A DNA stretch of 64,000 nt from contig NZ_ABCK01000002.1 in NCBI RefSeq assembly GCF_000170755.1, forward strand, positions 186,001 through 250,000, written 5' to 3'. The translations under genes were made by a program, and so were the position numbers. Origin of the DNA: Lentisphaera araneosa HTCC2155 (GTDB lineage: Bacteria > Verrucomicrobiota > Lentisphaeria > Lentisphaerales > Lentisphaeraceae). The notes under the pieces are model-generated. The model had not been told where the DNA came from and did not search any database. It was given only the letters and a program-made list of their open reading frames with translations. Below, piece after piece: positions 9,194 through 17,662 of this stretch (the stretch's first letter is position 1; every line of letters starts with the position of its first letter).

Positions 9194-9373
9194 CAATTAC
9201 TCGATCTCAAATCCTTTGCCAATAGTGGCTTCAATTACCCCATGACCCTAATGTTCTTTAATGAACTCGAAGAAGGCGAACACACCCTCGAATTAGAGAC
9301 ACTCGAAAACAAGTCAGGCCGCATTAAACCCGGTGGCTCAGCTTTCCGCGCCCTTCACTTCACCGCAAATTAA
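9194..9373 (+). pseudogene. 3' remnant of the alpha/beta-SGNH esterase gene
   Basis: The sequence encodes LLDLKSFAN joined directly to SGFNYPMTLMFFNEL and continues to the same stop as 7394. The full gene has about 90 codons between LLDPKSYAK and HSGFNYPM, so an in-frame internal deletion has occurred. There is no start codon or ribosome site. Together with 8071-8193 it shows that an entire second copy of the esterase once existed here. The same hairpin repeats that follow the intact gene follow this remnant. Confidence 0.85.
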
Positions 9374-9395
9374 GCCCTTAGTCTTTATTAAACTC

Positions 9396-9590
9396 ATCCG
9401 CCCGTATGGCAATACCTTCGGAGCGCCAAGCTCCTGCTTGGCTAATTGCTGAGAAAAATATGGTACTTAGTCAATAGAATGCCGAGCGGGAGCTCAGCGG
9501 TCCAAGTTGAGGACGAATTTATGCCGAGCGGGAGCTCAGCGGTCCGAGTTGAGGCCGAGCTGGAGCTTGGCGGTCCAAGTTGAGGACGAC
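9396..9590 (+). repeat. REP-like hairpin cluster 2
   Basis: It contains TCCGCCCGTATGGCAATACC, then the perfect hairpin GCCAAGC-TCCT-GCTTGGC (9425-9442), then GCCGAGC units at 9481, 9523 and 9554. It lies directly upstream of the RAYT gene. Confidence 0.82.
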
Positions 9591-9656
9591 TTCAATAAGC
9601 AATAAAATTTTGTTTTCGTTAAGACATCGTTTAGCTTGAGGGAAAGGAGCATGACG

Positions 9657-10244
9657 ATGGATGAAAATGATAGTGCGTGGAGCAATCGAGGTTACCTACC
9701 TCATTATGACGAGAGAGGAATGTGTCAATCTTTAACTTTCCGATTGATCGATAGCATCCCACAAAAAGTGATTCGGCAATTTAAGGATGAGTTAAAAAAT
9801 GTTGATCCGGAATTTATTAATCGTGAAATGCGAAAAAAAATGGAAGATATCTTATCTAGAGGTATGGGCTGTTGTGCATTCAAATACGATGAGCTAGCAG
9901 AATATATGCAGAATGCCTTGATTCACTTTGATTCTCAAAGGTATGAATTACTCGCTTGGTGTATCATGCCTAATCATGTACATGTGTTAATAAGAACAGA
10001 AGATAAATTATCAAAAATCGTTCAGTCATGGAAATCATATGTCGGTAAATATGCTCTGCAGCATAAGACTAAATTTGGGATTGCACAAGAACAAAAAGAA
10101 TTTTGGCTGAGGGAGTATTGGGATAGATATATTCGCGATGAAAAACATTTAATAAAAACTATAGACTATATCCATCAGAATCCAGTAAAGGGCGGTTTAT
10201 GCCAGCATGCCGAAGAGTGGCGATGGTCTAGTGCATATAAATGA
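9657..10244 (+). CDS. REP-associated tyrosine transposase (RAYT, IS200/Y1 HUH family)
   Basis: The protein has 195 residues when started at the ATG at 9657, seven bases after AGGAG; the TTG at 9636 and the ATG at 9651 are too near or upstream of that site. Signatures are the N-terminal NRGYLPHYDE/TFRLIDSIP segment typical of this subgroup, the HUH metal motif HVHVL (His107, His109) after MPN, a candidate catalytic Tyr in EYWDRYIRDE (154 or 158), and the C-terminal YIHQNPVKGGL...WRWSSA block. RAYTs are single-strand transposases that process REP hairpins. Hairpin clusters flank this gene on both sides (9396-9590 and 10255-10430), as expected for a RAYT with its own repeats. Confidence 0.92.
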   Translation: MDENDSAWSNRGYLPHYDERGMCQSLTFRLIDSIPQKVIRQFKDELKNVDPEFINREMRKKMEDILSRGMGCCAFKYDELAEYMQNALIHFDSQRYELLAWCIMPNHVHVLIRTEDKLSKIVQSWKSYVGKYALQHKTKFGIAQEQKEFWLREYWDRYIRDEKHLIKTIDYIHQNPVKGGLCQHAEEWRWSSAYK

Positions 10245-10254
10245 TGATTAAACG

Positions 10255-10430
10255 AGACTGCTAAGCTCCTGCTTGGCCAATTGCCGATAAATAAAGCGCT
10301 GAATTAACTGTAAAAAGCCGAGAAAAACATTCGGAGCGCCAAGCTCCTGCTTGGCTAATTGCCGATAAAAATAAGATACTTAGTCAATAGAAGGCCGAGC
10401 TGGAGCTCAGCGGTCCAAGTTGAGGACGCT
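10255..10430 (+). repeat. REP-like hairpin cluster 3
   Basis: Just after the RAYT stop, an imperfect GCTAAGCTCCTGCTTGGCC hairpin is followed by a perfect GCCAAGC-TCCT-GCTTGGC (10338-10355) and a GCCGAGCTGGAGCTCAGCGG unit at 10394. With cluster 2 it brackets the transposase gene. Confidence 0.8.
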
Positions 10431-10518
10431 TCAGTGAAATTCATGATTATCAAACAATTATCACCTTGCATGCTAAAGACTTAAAGGCTTACTTAGTTGA
10501 CTCATGAAGGAACTCTAT

Positions 10519-11325
10519 ATGAAATATTGTTTATTATTTTTACTCTTTTTTTCTACAGGCCTACCAGCTCTTGAACTCATTGATCAACTCGATCAATCTC
10601 ATCGTGAGAGCTTGGCTAAGTTATCCAAACAATTGCAAGAGAAAAAAGTAGCCAACAAAAAGAAACTTGAAGACCTGAAGCTTAAACTTAAAAAGAGTTT
10701 TATGACCAATGGTGACTTAGAAAATACACTCTATATGGATGCGATCCTTAAGGGAGATTCTCCCAAAGAAAAGGCTCCTGCGGAATACACAAAGCTTTTA
10801 GAATCGTACAAAATAAGTGTAAGCAATACTGAAAAAGCCTACAAAAAAGCCCAGAAATCACAGTATTTGAAAACAAAAAAAAGCGGCCAAGAAATCATTG
10901 CCGCTTATCTTAAAAAGCATGATTTAGAAGCTGCCAAGAAGACAAAAGCTTACCTTGATCGCCTAGAAGAATATCCAAGTCCTCCCAAGAATAAAACAGT
11001 CATTGTTGAGCAAAGTCCCAAAAACAACTCTTCACCGAATAACCCACCAAATGATCTCGAAAAATGGATTGTCGGATCTTGGAAAAGTCAGTTCAGCAGA
11101 ATCCACACCTTTTACCCCAACCATACTGGTATAGAATATTTCCCAAACACCGATCGCTCACAAACTTTTGAATGGAGTCTGGTAGATCAAGGAATTCAAA
11201 CGAAGACAGGAATAATATTTTCGAAAATTGATCAAGACCATTTACAAGCAACTGGATTCAAATGGGCGAAAAAGCCCGTTAAGTATACGAGAATCAAGAA
11301 CGCTAAACCAATCATCATTCATTGA
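10519..11325 (+). CDS. Secreted coiled-coil protein of unknown function
   Basis: The protein has 268 residues from the ATG at 10519, which has AAGGA seven bases upstream; the earlier ATG at 10504 overlaps that site. After a signal peptide (MKYCLLFLLFFSTGLPA) the mature protein is lysine- and glutamate-rich with heptad-like runs (LAKLSKQLQEKKVANKKKLEDL), suggesting a coiled coil over ~20-150. A low-complexity Asn/Pro linker precedes a C-terminal region beginning LEKWIVGSWKSQFSRIHTFYPN, similar to small lipocalin-like 'G-x-W' domains. I do not recognise a family. It lies between two hairpin clusters and has no operon partner. Confidence 0.75.
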   Translation: MKYCLLFLLFFSTGLPALELIDQLDQSHRESLAKLSKQLQEKKVANKKKLEDLKLKLKKSFMTNGDLENTLYMDAILKGDSPKEKAPAEYTKLLESYKISVSNTEKAYKKAQKSQYLKTKKSGQEIIAAYLKKHDLEAAKKTKAYLDRLEEYPSPPKNKTVIVEQSPKNNSSPNNPPNDLEKWIVGSWKSQFSRIHTFYPNHTGIEYFPNTDRSQTFEWSLVDQGIQTKTGIIFSKIDQDHLQATGFKWAKKPVKYTRIKNAKPIIIH

Positions 11326-11346
11326 TTAACACTTCTATTCATAATT

Positions 11347-11520
11347 TATCCGCCCGTATGGCAATACCTCCCCGCTGGAGTGAGGCGAAAAACCTTCGGA
11401 GCGCCAAGCTCCTGCTTGGCTAATTGCGGATAAATAAGGTACTTAGTCAATAGAAGGCCGAGCTGGAGCTCAGCGGTCCTAGTTTAGGCCGAGCAGAAGC
11501 TCAGCGGTCCGAGCTTAGGG
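11347..11520 (+). repeat. REP-like hairpin cluster 4
   Basis: It contains TCCGCCCGTATGGCAATACC, the perfect GCCAAGC-TCCT-GCTTGGC hairpin near 11402-11420, and two GCCGAGC...GCTCAGCGGTCC units. This is the last cluster of this type seen in the window. Confidence 0.8.
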
Positions 11521-11547
11521 TTAAGGACGCCATTATTTATACAAAAA

Positions 11548-11578
11548 TTGTAGCAATGAGGCAATTCATCTTGTTATA
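11548..11578 (+). promoter_or_regulatory. ECF-type promoter-like motif before the 11630 esterase
   Basis: TTGTAGCA, 15 bases, then TTGTTATA. The element ends 51 bp before the start codon. It follows the bipartite pattern seen upstream of about ten genes in this window. Confidence 0.5.
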
Positions 11579-11629
11579 TATGAAGATTCTTTTTAACTTC
11601 TTTAATCCCTCATCATCCTAGGAAATAAA

Positions 11630-13453
11630 ATGTGCTTATCGCCCTACTTTTTTGCCTTCACTCTATCGCTTTGTTTTGCGACTTTCGCAAAAGACACCTT
11701 CACCCCCTATACAGCTGATAATGTTCCTACCAATGTCATTGATTTATGGAAGGATTATGATGCTCGTGCGGAGGCCTTGGAAACCAAAATCATCAAAGAA
11801 TGGAAAAAAGATGGCGTAGTGTCGCGCTACATCACTTTTAAAGTCGGGACTTTCAAGGGCCAAGATGCGCGCATCGCCGCCTATTACTGCTTCCCCGAAA
11901 ATGGCAAAAAAAATCCGGCATTTGTTTGGAGCCATGGCGGGGGGCAACGCGCTGATCGCAAACGGGGTGAATACTTTGCCAAGCGCGGTTTCGCCACTGT
12001 AGATATCAATTGGTTGGGGCGCCCCATGGAAGAAGGGATTGAGGAAAACACTGACTGGGGCAAAGTCGACCCCACACAAGGGCCAGGCTTTTATAAAAAA
12101 GCCTTACGCAAGCATTGGAAACGCGGACTTGAGGCCGATGAATTTACAATTGATCCCGTAGATAGCCCTCGCAATAACAATTGGTTTCTCTTAGTTGTCG
12201 CCGCACGACGCGCCATCACTTTCCTCGAAAATCAGCCCGCAGTCAATGCCGATAAAATTGGCTTCTCAGGTTTCTCTATGGGTGGCACCATCACCTCCAT
12301 GACTGCAATGGATCCGCGCCTCAAGGCCGTAGCTCCCTTCGTTGGTGGCACTGGCTTTCTTCACGAAGATTTTCCTGGACTCGAAAGAACTGGCCTCAAA
12401 GCACATTACGCAAAACCCGGCCACCTTGAGATGTATGTCAATACGGTGGATCCCTCAGCTTATTGGCCTCATGTAAAAGTTCCCGTTTTGTTCATCAATT
12501 CCACTAATGACTTCCATGCGGTCTTTGATCGCGTTTATCAAACCATGGACTTGCTCCCACACAAGAATTGGCGTGTGAGCATGAATATGCATAAAAACCA
12601 TGGCCCAGGTGGTGAACAATGGATCATGCTCAACAAATGGTTTAATTTGTATCTGAAAGGCAATAATGAGCGCATGCCCGCTACGCCACCTTCGACTTTT
12701 AATTTAAAAGCCAATGAAGCGCATTTTTCCGTAAGCCCCGAAAATAACAATAAGGACTTAGTCGAGGTCGAAATCTATTACTCGCATAATCCCAATTCCA
12801 TCACCCGTTTTTGGAAGCGCGCCAAAGCGACAAGTGATGGAAAAACTTGGCAGGCAAAAATTGCCCATAAGAAAAATGTGCCGCTCTATACCTTTGCCCT
12901 CTGTCGTTACAAACTTTCCAAAGAAGAGGAAACTTTGAGCGGAAATACTTCGAGCTACAGCCTGTTCTCGCAAGAGTATTCCTATGTACCCGATAATTTC
13001 AAAATCGAAAACTTAAAAGAACTCGCCAAGGATCAAGTCCTTTTCGAAGACTTTAGTCAGGGCCTGCAGGACTGGAAATGGCGTCACGGCAGTATCAATA
13101 CCTATAAATTCCAAGATCCCAGCTTTGTCTACGACAATAAGAAACTCAACATCACAATTAATCCTAAACAGGATGCCTATTACCTACAACTCTCTGTTGA
13201 TAGTCGATTTCTAGGAGGCGGACGCGATATCGGCCGTTTTCATTGCACCATTCCCATTACCGCTGGTGAACAAAAAGACATCGTCATCAAGACCACTGAT
13301 TTCAAGAGTCACGACAAAAAACCCAAAGCTGTGCAATGGTCCCGCATCAGCAAATTTAGCCTCGCCCTCATTAATCAAAAAACGAAACAAAGAGTTAACC
13401 TCAGCACCAAAGAAGGGCTGAGCATGATCAAGTCGATCAAGCTAATTGACTAA
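11630..13453 (+). CDS. Secreted alpha/beta-hydrolase esterase with C-terminal beta-sandwich
   Basis: The 607-residue protein has a signal peptide (~1-20). The catalytic domain (~70-340) has HGGG (102-105) for the oxyanion hole, nucleophile elbow GFSMGG (Ser216), an acid candidate in STNDFHAVFD (Asp294) and His324 in KNHGPG. This is the dienelactone hydrolase/acetyl xylan esterase-like branch. Residues ~460-607 (VLFEDFSQGLQDWKW onwards) look like a beta-sandwich, probably carbohydrate-binding. AGGAAA precedes the ATG. A related but distinct enzyme follows at 13600. A role in polysaccharide deacylation is inferred from family and context. Confidence 0.82.
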   Translation: MCLSPYFFAFTLSLCFATFAKDTFTPYTADNVPTNVIDLWKDYDARAEALETKIIKEWKKDGVVSRYITFKVGTFKGQDARIAAYYCFPENGKKNPAFVWSHGGGQRADRKRGEYFAKRGFATVDINWLGRPMEEGIEENTDWGKVDPTQGPGFYKKALRKHWKRGLEADEFTIDPVDSPRNNNWFLLVVAARRAITFLENQPAVNADKIGFSGFSMGGTITSMTAMDPRLKAVAPFVGGTGFLHEDFPGLERTGLKAHYAKPGHLEMYVNTVDPSAYWPHVKVPVLFINSTNDFHAVFDRVYQTMDLLPHKNWRVSMNMHKNHGPGGEQWIMLNKWFNLYLKGNNERMPATPPSTFNLKANEAHFSVSPENNNKDLVEVEIYYSHNPNSITRFWKRAKATSDGKTWQAKIAHKKNVPLYTFALCRYKLSKEEETLSGNTSSYSLFSQEYSYVPDNFKIENLKELAKDQVLFEDFSQGLQDWKWRHGSINTYKFQDPSFVYDNKKLNITINPKQDAYYLQLSVDSRFLGGGRDIGRFHCTIPITAGEQKDIVIKTTDFKSHDKKPKAVQWSRISKFSLALINQKTKQRVNLSTKEGLSMIKSIKLID

Positions 13454-13537
13454 GGAATTAGCATTCGTCCTCATGTATACTGAGAGTTTTAAGCCTAAAT
13501 GGCGCTAATAGTTCAGTTCTTCAATTTTATTCTTGAA

Positions 13538-13568
13538 CTGTAACAACTCAGCTTTTTTCTTGTTTACA
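13538..13568 (+). promoter_or_regulatory. ECF-type promoter-like motif before the 13600 esterase
   Basis: CTGTAACA, 15 bases, then TGTTTACA, ending 31 bp before the start codon. That distance is ideal for a promoter with a short leader. Confidence 0.55.
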
Positions 13569-13599
13569 CTTAGTAGAATTCATTAATATAGGATCCGCC

Positions 13600-15474
13600 A
13601 TGAGCTCCCCAAAACTAGCCCCTTTTCTCCTTTTCTTTTTCTTCATACAAAACATCGCTTTCTCCCAAGAGCTCCCTTGGGATATGGATAAAATATCACA
13701 AGCTCCTCAATGGGTCGAAACTGACTTAGTGCCTGCGCAAGGCATGAAGTCTTTATTGTACAAATCCCTTGCTTATCAAGGCAAAGAAGTCGATGTCTTT
13801 GCTTACTACGCAAGTCCTGAAGGAACACCTCCAGAAGGTGGTTGGCCCGCAGTTGTCTGTGTTCACGGTGGAGGTGGTACGGCTTTCCCTACTTGGGTAA
13901 AAAAATGGACAGATCATGGCTACGCCGCTATTTCCATGGATCTCGAAGGTCATATCCCGCTCAATCGACCCGATAAAAAAGGGCGCCAATCGACTCCAAA
14001 CCCCGGTCCCTCACGCGTCGGTGTCTTTCACGATTTTGATAAGCCAATTGAAGAGCAATGGTACTACCATGCCATGGCACAAATCATGATCGCTCACTCA
14101 CTTATTCGTTCTTTTCCCGAAGTCAATGCAGAGAAAACAGGATTTACAGGCATTAGCTGGGGGGGCAACCTCACCTCCTCAGTTATGGGTGTTGATACGC
14201 GCTTTAAATTTGCTATCCCAGGCTATGGTTGCGGCTACCTTCCCGCATCTTCGGGTCACCAAGGTCGCGCGATTGCAGACGGCCAACACAGCGAAGTGGT
14301 CCATAAATACTATGATGGCTCTGCCTACTTCAAAAACGTTGACTACCCCACTCTTTGGGTCAATGGCACCAATGACTTTCACTTCGACATGCCCGCTTTC
14401 CAGAAATCGGCTAATGCCGTTAAAGGGCAACTGCGTTTCGAACTCGAAATGGGCCATGGTCATGGCCCCGTTTGGAACTTAGAGGAATGTTACGCTTTTG
14501 CAGATTCCGTTGTAAAAGGCAAGCCAGGACTGATCACTTTCGAAGCCCCTCAAGCCCAAGGGAATCAAGCCTCAGTAGAATTTGCGGCCCCCGCAAAAAT
14601 TGCCTCCGCACAACTGCTCTACACCCTAGAGTCCAAGCCCGTATGGCCCGACAAGAAATGGTTTGCGACTTCCGCAAAAATTGACGGGGATCAAATTAAA
14701 GCGAACCTCCCCGCTGGAACTAAAGCTTTTCTCTTTACGGCAAAAGACTCGCGTGGCTTCATGTCTAGCAGCCGTTTTATCCAACATGAAGTGGCAGGAG
14801 CCGTAAAGAAGAGTAGCGGAGACGAACTCGACTTCGCCCAACTTTATTTATCTGCGATCTCCCCTGCCGAAGGCAAAAAAGTTTTATTAGCGGATGACTT
14901 TGAAAGCGAAATCTCGAACTCAACTGAGAAAGCCTTTTCCATCACAGACCCAAAGGGAGTTGCCGGTATTCAGGAGTGGTATGACCAAAAAGCTTCTGGA
15001 GGGAAATCCCTTAAAATCAAAAATTCACCCTCGGTTGCGCATGCTTTTATGCCTTCACTCAATCAGTGGTTCCGTGGCCCCGCAGCTGTTAAAAATGGCA
15101 CAGTGACTTTTCAATGTGACTTACTCATGCCCAGTAAAAATGGCAACACCATCTCCATCCAAGCTCGTGATTATAGCACGAAGCCTTCGAAGAACCTTCT
15201 CAAGCTAGAGCTTGATCAAACATTCATTACTCTAGGTAAAAAGAAACTGAGCATCAAAGCTGATCAATGGTTTCACATGGAACTTAATCTTCCGGTCAAT
15301 CAAACTCAGGCTTCCATCCAAGTCAAAATATCTCAAGAGGGTGAAACTGTTCAAAGTCTCGAAATGGACTCCAGTCAAACCAAGGCTCTGAGCTGGATTG
15401 GACTCATGCTCACAGGTAAAAAACATGGTGAAGTCTTTATCGATAATTTGGTCATCACTCATACAAAAAAGTAA
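13600..15474 (+). CDS. Secreted alpha/beta-hydrolase esterase with C-terminal concanavalin-like domain
   Basis: The 624-residue protein has a signal peptide (~1-22). The alpha/beta hydrolase (~60-310) shows HGGGG (89-93), nucleophile elbow GISWGG (Ser186), Asp259 in NGTND and His286/288 in MGHGHGP. The triad is complete, as in acetyl xylan esterase or dienelactone hydrolase relatives. The last ~200 residues (from LLADDFESEI) form a separate domain that is paralogous to almost the whole protein encoded next at 15490: shared features include the DDFES/DNFES start, AFMPSLNQWF/SFMPALSQWF and WIGLM near the end. The two genes are 15 bp apart and likely co-transcribed. Confidence 0.83.
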   Translation: MSSPKLAPFLLFFFFIQNIAFSQELPWDMDKISQAPQWVETDLVPAQGMKSLLYKSLAYQGKEVDVFAYYASPEGTPPEGGWPAVVCVHGGGGTAFPTWVKKWTDHGYAAISMDLEGHIPLNRPDKKGRQSTPNPGPSRVGVFHDFDKPIEEQWYYHAMAQIMIAHSLIRSFPEVNAEKTGFTGISWGGNLTSSVMGVDTRFKFAIPGYGCGYLPASSGHQGRAIADGQHSEVVHKYYDGSAYFKNVDYPTLWVNGTNDFHFDMPAFQKSANAVKGQLRFELEMGHGHGPVWNLEECYAFADSVVKGKPGLITFEAPQAQGNQASVEFAAPAKIASAQLLYTLESKPVWPDKKWFATSAKIDGDQIKANLPAGTKAFLFTAKDSRGFMSSSRFIQHEVAGAVKKSSGDELDFAQLYLSAISPAEGKKVLLADDFESEISNSTEKAFSITDPKGVAGIQEWYDQKASGGKSLKIKNSPSVAHAFMPSLNQWFRGPAAVKNGTVTFQCDLLMPSKNGNTISIQARDYSTKPSKNLLKLELDQTFITLGKKKLSIKADQWFHMELNLPVNQTQASIQVKISQEGETVQSLEMDSSQTKALSWIGLMLTGKKHGEVFIDNLVITHTKK

Positions 15475-15489
15475 AATAAGGAATACCAC

Positions 15490-16206
15490 ATGAAAAAAAC
15501 TTTTTGCGCTCTACTCCTTTTAAGCACGGCTTCTTTATTGGCCGAAAACACCTTTGAAAAACTCTATATAAAAGCGAGTACTCCCAGTGATTCAACGCGC
15601 ATTATTTTAGCCGATAATTTTGAAAGTGGTATCAGGGCAGAAGTACAAAAACTCCTTCACTGCGAGGACCCGCAAGGCAAGGCGGGACTTTCGCTGACAA
15701 GCTCAACAAAAGCTTCCGGCTCCAATGCCCTAAAAATCCAAAACTCAACAACAGTCAAGCATAGCTTCATGCCTGCTTTGAGTCAGTGGTTCAAAGGTTC
15801 TGAAACGATAAAATCAGGGACTATTGCGGTCAATTTCGATTTCAAAATCCCTAAGGCGAAAGGAGTCGCTATTAGCATCGAATGTCGTGACTACTCAGTC
15901 AAGCCTCATCTAAGTAATTTCAGTGCTGTCCTTACCCCTATAGGCTTTCGCCTCGGTGAAATCAGTAAAGCTTACCCAACTGAGCAGTGGTTGCACTGCG
16001 AACTCACTATTCCCGTTCAGCATTCAGGAAAAAGTGTGACCATGTCCATTACTGAAGCCAATGGTACGGTTCATAAAACCGAGCTAGCTGCAGACTCAAT
16101 CAAAGCGGTCAGTTGGATTGGCTTGATGATGGCTCAAAAAAACAAGAGCTACGTCTATTTAGATAACCTTGTGATAAGTCACAATTCAGATAAATCCTCC
16201 ATTTAA
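15490..16206 (+). CDS. Secreted concanavalin/LamG-like domain protein
   Basis: The 238-residue protein has a signal peptide (MKKTFCALLLLSTASLLA) followed by one domain of ~200 residues that matches the C-terminal domain of the preceding esterase. It has no catalytic motif of its own. The fold looks like a jelly-roll carbohydrate-binding module (IILADNFESGI, FMPALSQWFKG, YVYLDNLVIS). A free-standing copy beside a fused copy suggests that it binds the same polysaccharide or the esterase complex. GGAATACCAC precedes the ATG. The domain-sharing is seen; the binding role is inferred. Confidence 0.72.
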   Translation: MKKTFCALLLLSTASLLAENTFEKLYIKASTPSDSTRIILADNFESGIRAEVQKLLHCEDPQGKAGLSLTSSTKASGSNALKIQNSTTVKHSFMPALSQWFKGSETIKSGTIAVNFDFKIPKAKGVAISIECRDYSVKPHLSNFSAVLTPIGFRLGEISKAYPTEQWLHCELTIPVQHSGKSVTMSITEANGTVHKTELAADSIKAVSWIGLMMAQKNKSYVYLDNLVISHNSDKSSI

Positions 16207-16495
16207 CCAGCTCATTATATACAAATCTTACAACTATGTAAACAAGCTCTTATGACTGATTTCCTTGCTTTGACTATGGATGATTACATAAGTGAATTTT
16301 TTTGAAAAATATTTAGAGATTAGCTGTAAAATATTGTTGTTAATTGAAGATAGATCTAAAAACCATCACTACTTTTCTTACAAAAAATTATAAAAACGCA
16401 TCATTAAAATGCTTATTTTATCATGTTTTATAACTGGAAATCGCGGACAACAATATTAATTTTTAGTTAACCTACAAATTCAACTACAAGTCTAT

Positions 16496-17545
16496 ATGTC
16501 AGAAAACGATACAGTTAACATACCGAAGAAGTCTCTTAAGCCCAAGTTAGATAAACTTAATATTGAGCTTAAGAAGAGTAGTGAAGGCATGCCATTAGAT
16601 AAGACGAAATTCTCGTATCAGGAAACTTACGATAACCTCAGACGTATTGATTACATGGAGAAATCAAAGTTTGAAATAAGTATCACCTGCGCAAACTGTG
16701 GAATTACTTCAGAGTATCATTCCAATGAACTTTTTGAAAAAGTTGAATGTCCCGCCTGCAAAGTGAAATTTCGTATTCCAGTTGAAACTGAATTATTTAT
16801 TTATGATAAACAGGTTTATGAAAGCCTCTTTATTCACACTTTCAGGGCATATAACAAAGAGAATGAGTTCTATGGCGACGTGGTCGTTTATGAAAAACTA
16901 AAATCTGATGCTAGCCTAGCAGAACTCCAAGCAATTGCAGATGAATTTAAAAAATTCGAACATGCCAATTACCTTCCTCCTCGCCACGTCGATGTTGACG
17001 AGAGTACATATTACTTTAGTCGAGATAACGCCCCCTACCGCATGAACTTTTATCTCGCTAGCTTCGGCGAACTTCCCAAAGAGAGAGCCACTCACGTTTT
17101 AACTCATGTCTGCCATCTAGCGGCCAATATGGCGGAACACAGTATTTTCGGCTCATTTATGCCTTCAGATATCATGCTCGATAAGGATGGTAGAACTCTT
17201 GTCTGTGATTATGGCCTGCGCGAAAAAATTCATGTCTTAAACCCGCGTTACAACTACATCCCTATTTCTTTTTTAGCTCCCGAAGCCATTTTCGCTAAGG
17301 TTCATACCGAAGCTTCTGCGGTTTACTCTCTGGGTATTTTAGCCGCTACTTTTATTTTAGGTGAGAATCCCTTCTCAGAGAAAGATCCCCACCAAATTCA
17401 TTTAGAACGTCAAAACTTCTTAAAGAACTTTGAGCAATATAAATTGCCTAGCTTCCTCAAAAAGATGCTCGCTTACAAGTCAAAAGACCGTCCCTCCTTC
17501 AATAAGTGTTCAGAACTTTTCATGCGTATGCAACTGATGGGCTAA
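16496..17545 (+). CDS. Zinc-ribbon protein kinase-like protein, probable pseudokinase
   Basis: The 349-residue protein has no signal peptide, so it is cytoplasmic. A zinc ribbon is formed by Cys65/Cys68 and Cys85/Cys88. The region ~110-345 follows the Ser/Thr kinase fold: FMPSDIMLDKDG for the catalytic loop, CDYG (218-220) for DFG, APEAIF (241-246) for the APE motif, and VYSLGILAATFILGENPF for subdomain IX. Key residues are missing: there is no glycine-rich loop, the HRD motif is replaced by a SIFGSFM segment, and the Asp before YSLG is Ala. It may be a regulatory pseudokinase. A very similar CxxC...CPxC ribbon starts the cytochrome protein at 54702. Confidence 0.7.
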   Translation: MSENDTVNIPKKSLKPKLDKLNIELKKSSEGMPLDKTKFSYQETYDNLRRIDYMEKSKFEISITCANCGITSEYHSNELFEKVECPACKVKFRIPVETELFIYDKQVYESLFIHTFRAYNKENEFYGDVVVYEKLKSDASLAELQAIADEFKKFEHANYLPPRHVDVDESTYYFSRDNAPYRMNFYLASFGELPKERATHVLTHVCHLAANMAEHSIFGSFMPSDIMLDKDGRTLVCDYGLREKIHVLNPRYNYIPISFLAPEAIFAKVHTEASAVYSLGILAATFILGENPFSEKDPHQIHLERQNFLKNFEQYKLPSFLKKMLAYKSKDRPSFNKCSELFMRMQLMG

Positions 17546-17593
17546 ACTCGACTTAGGCAAATTTCCTGTTTATTTCTGCTTTTTCTTAATTTT

Positions 17594-17624
17594 TTGTATC
17601 AATTCCCTGTAAGATCCTGTTGGT
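17594..17624 (+). promoter_or_regulatory. ECF-type promoter-like motif before the GH31 gene
   Basis: TTGTATCA, 15 bases, then CTGTTGGT, ending 38 bp before the start codon. The second half fits the consensus less well than at other sites. Confidence 0.35.
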
Positions 17625-17662
17625 TTTTATACTTATATTTCTAAATCAACTAGGACATACAC

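Noticed and set aside
7421..11520. Integron attC-like array
   Set aside because: Hairpin units are tandem and do not separate gene cassettes, and no integrase is present; association with the RAYT explains them better.
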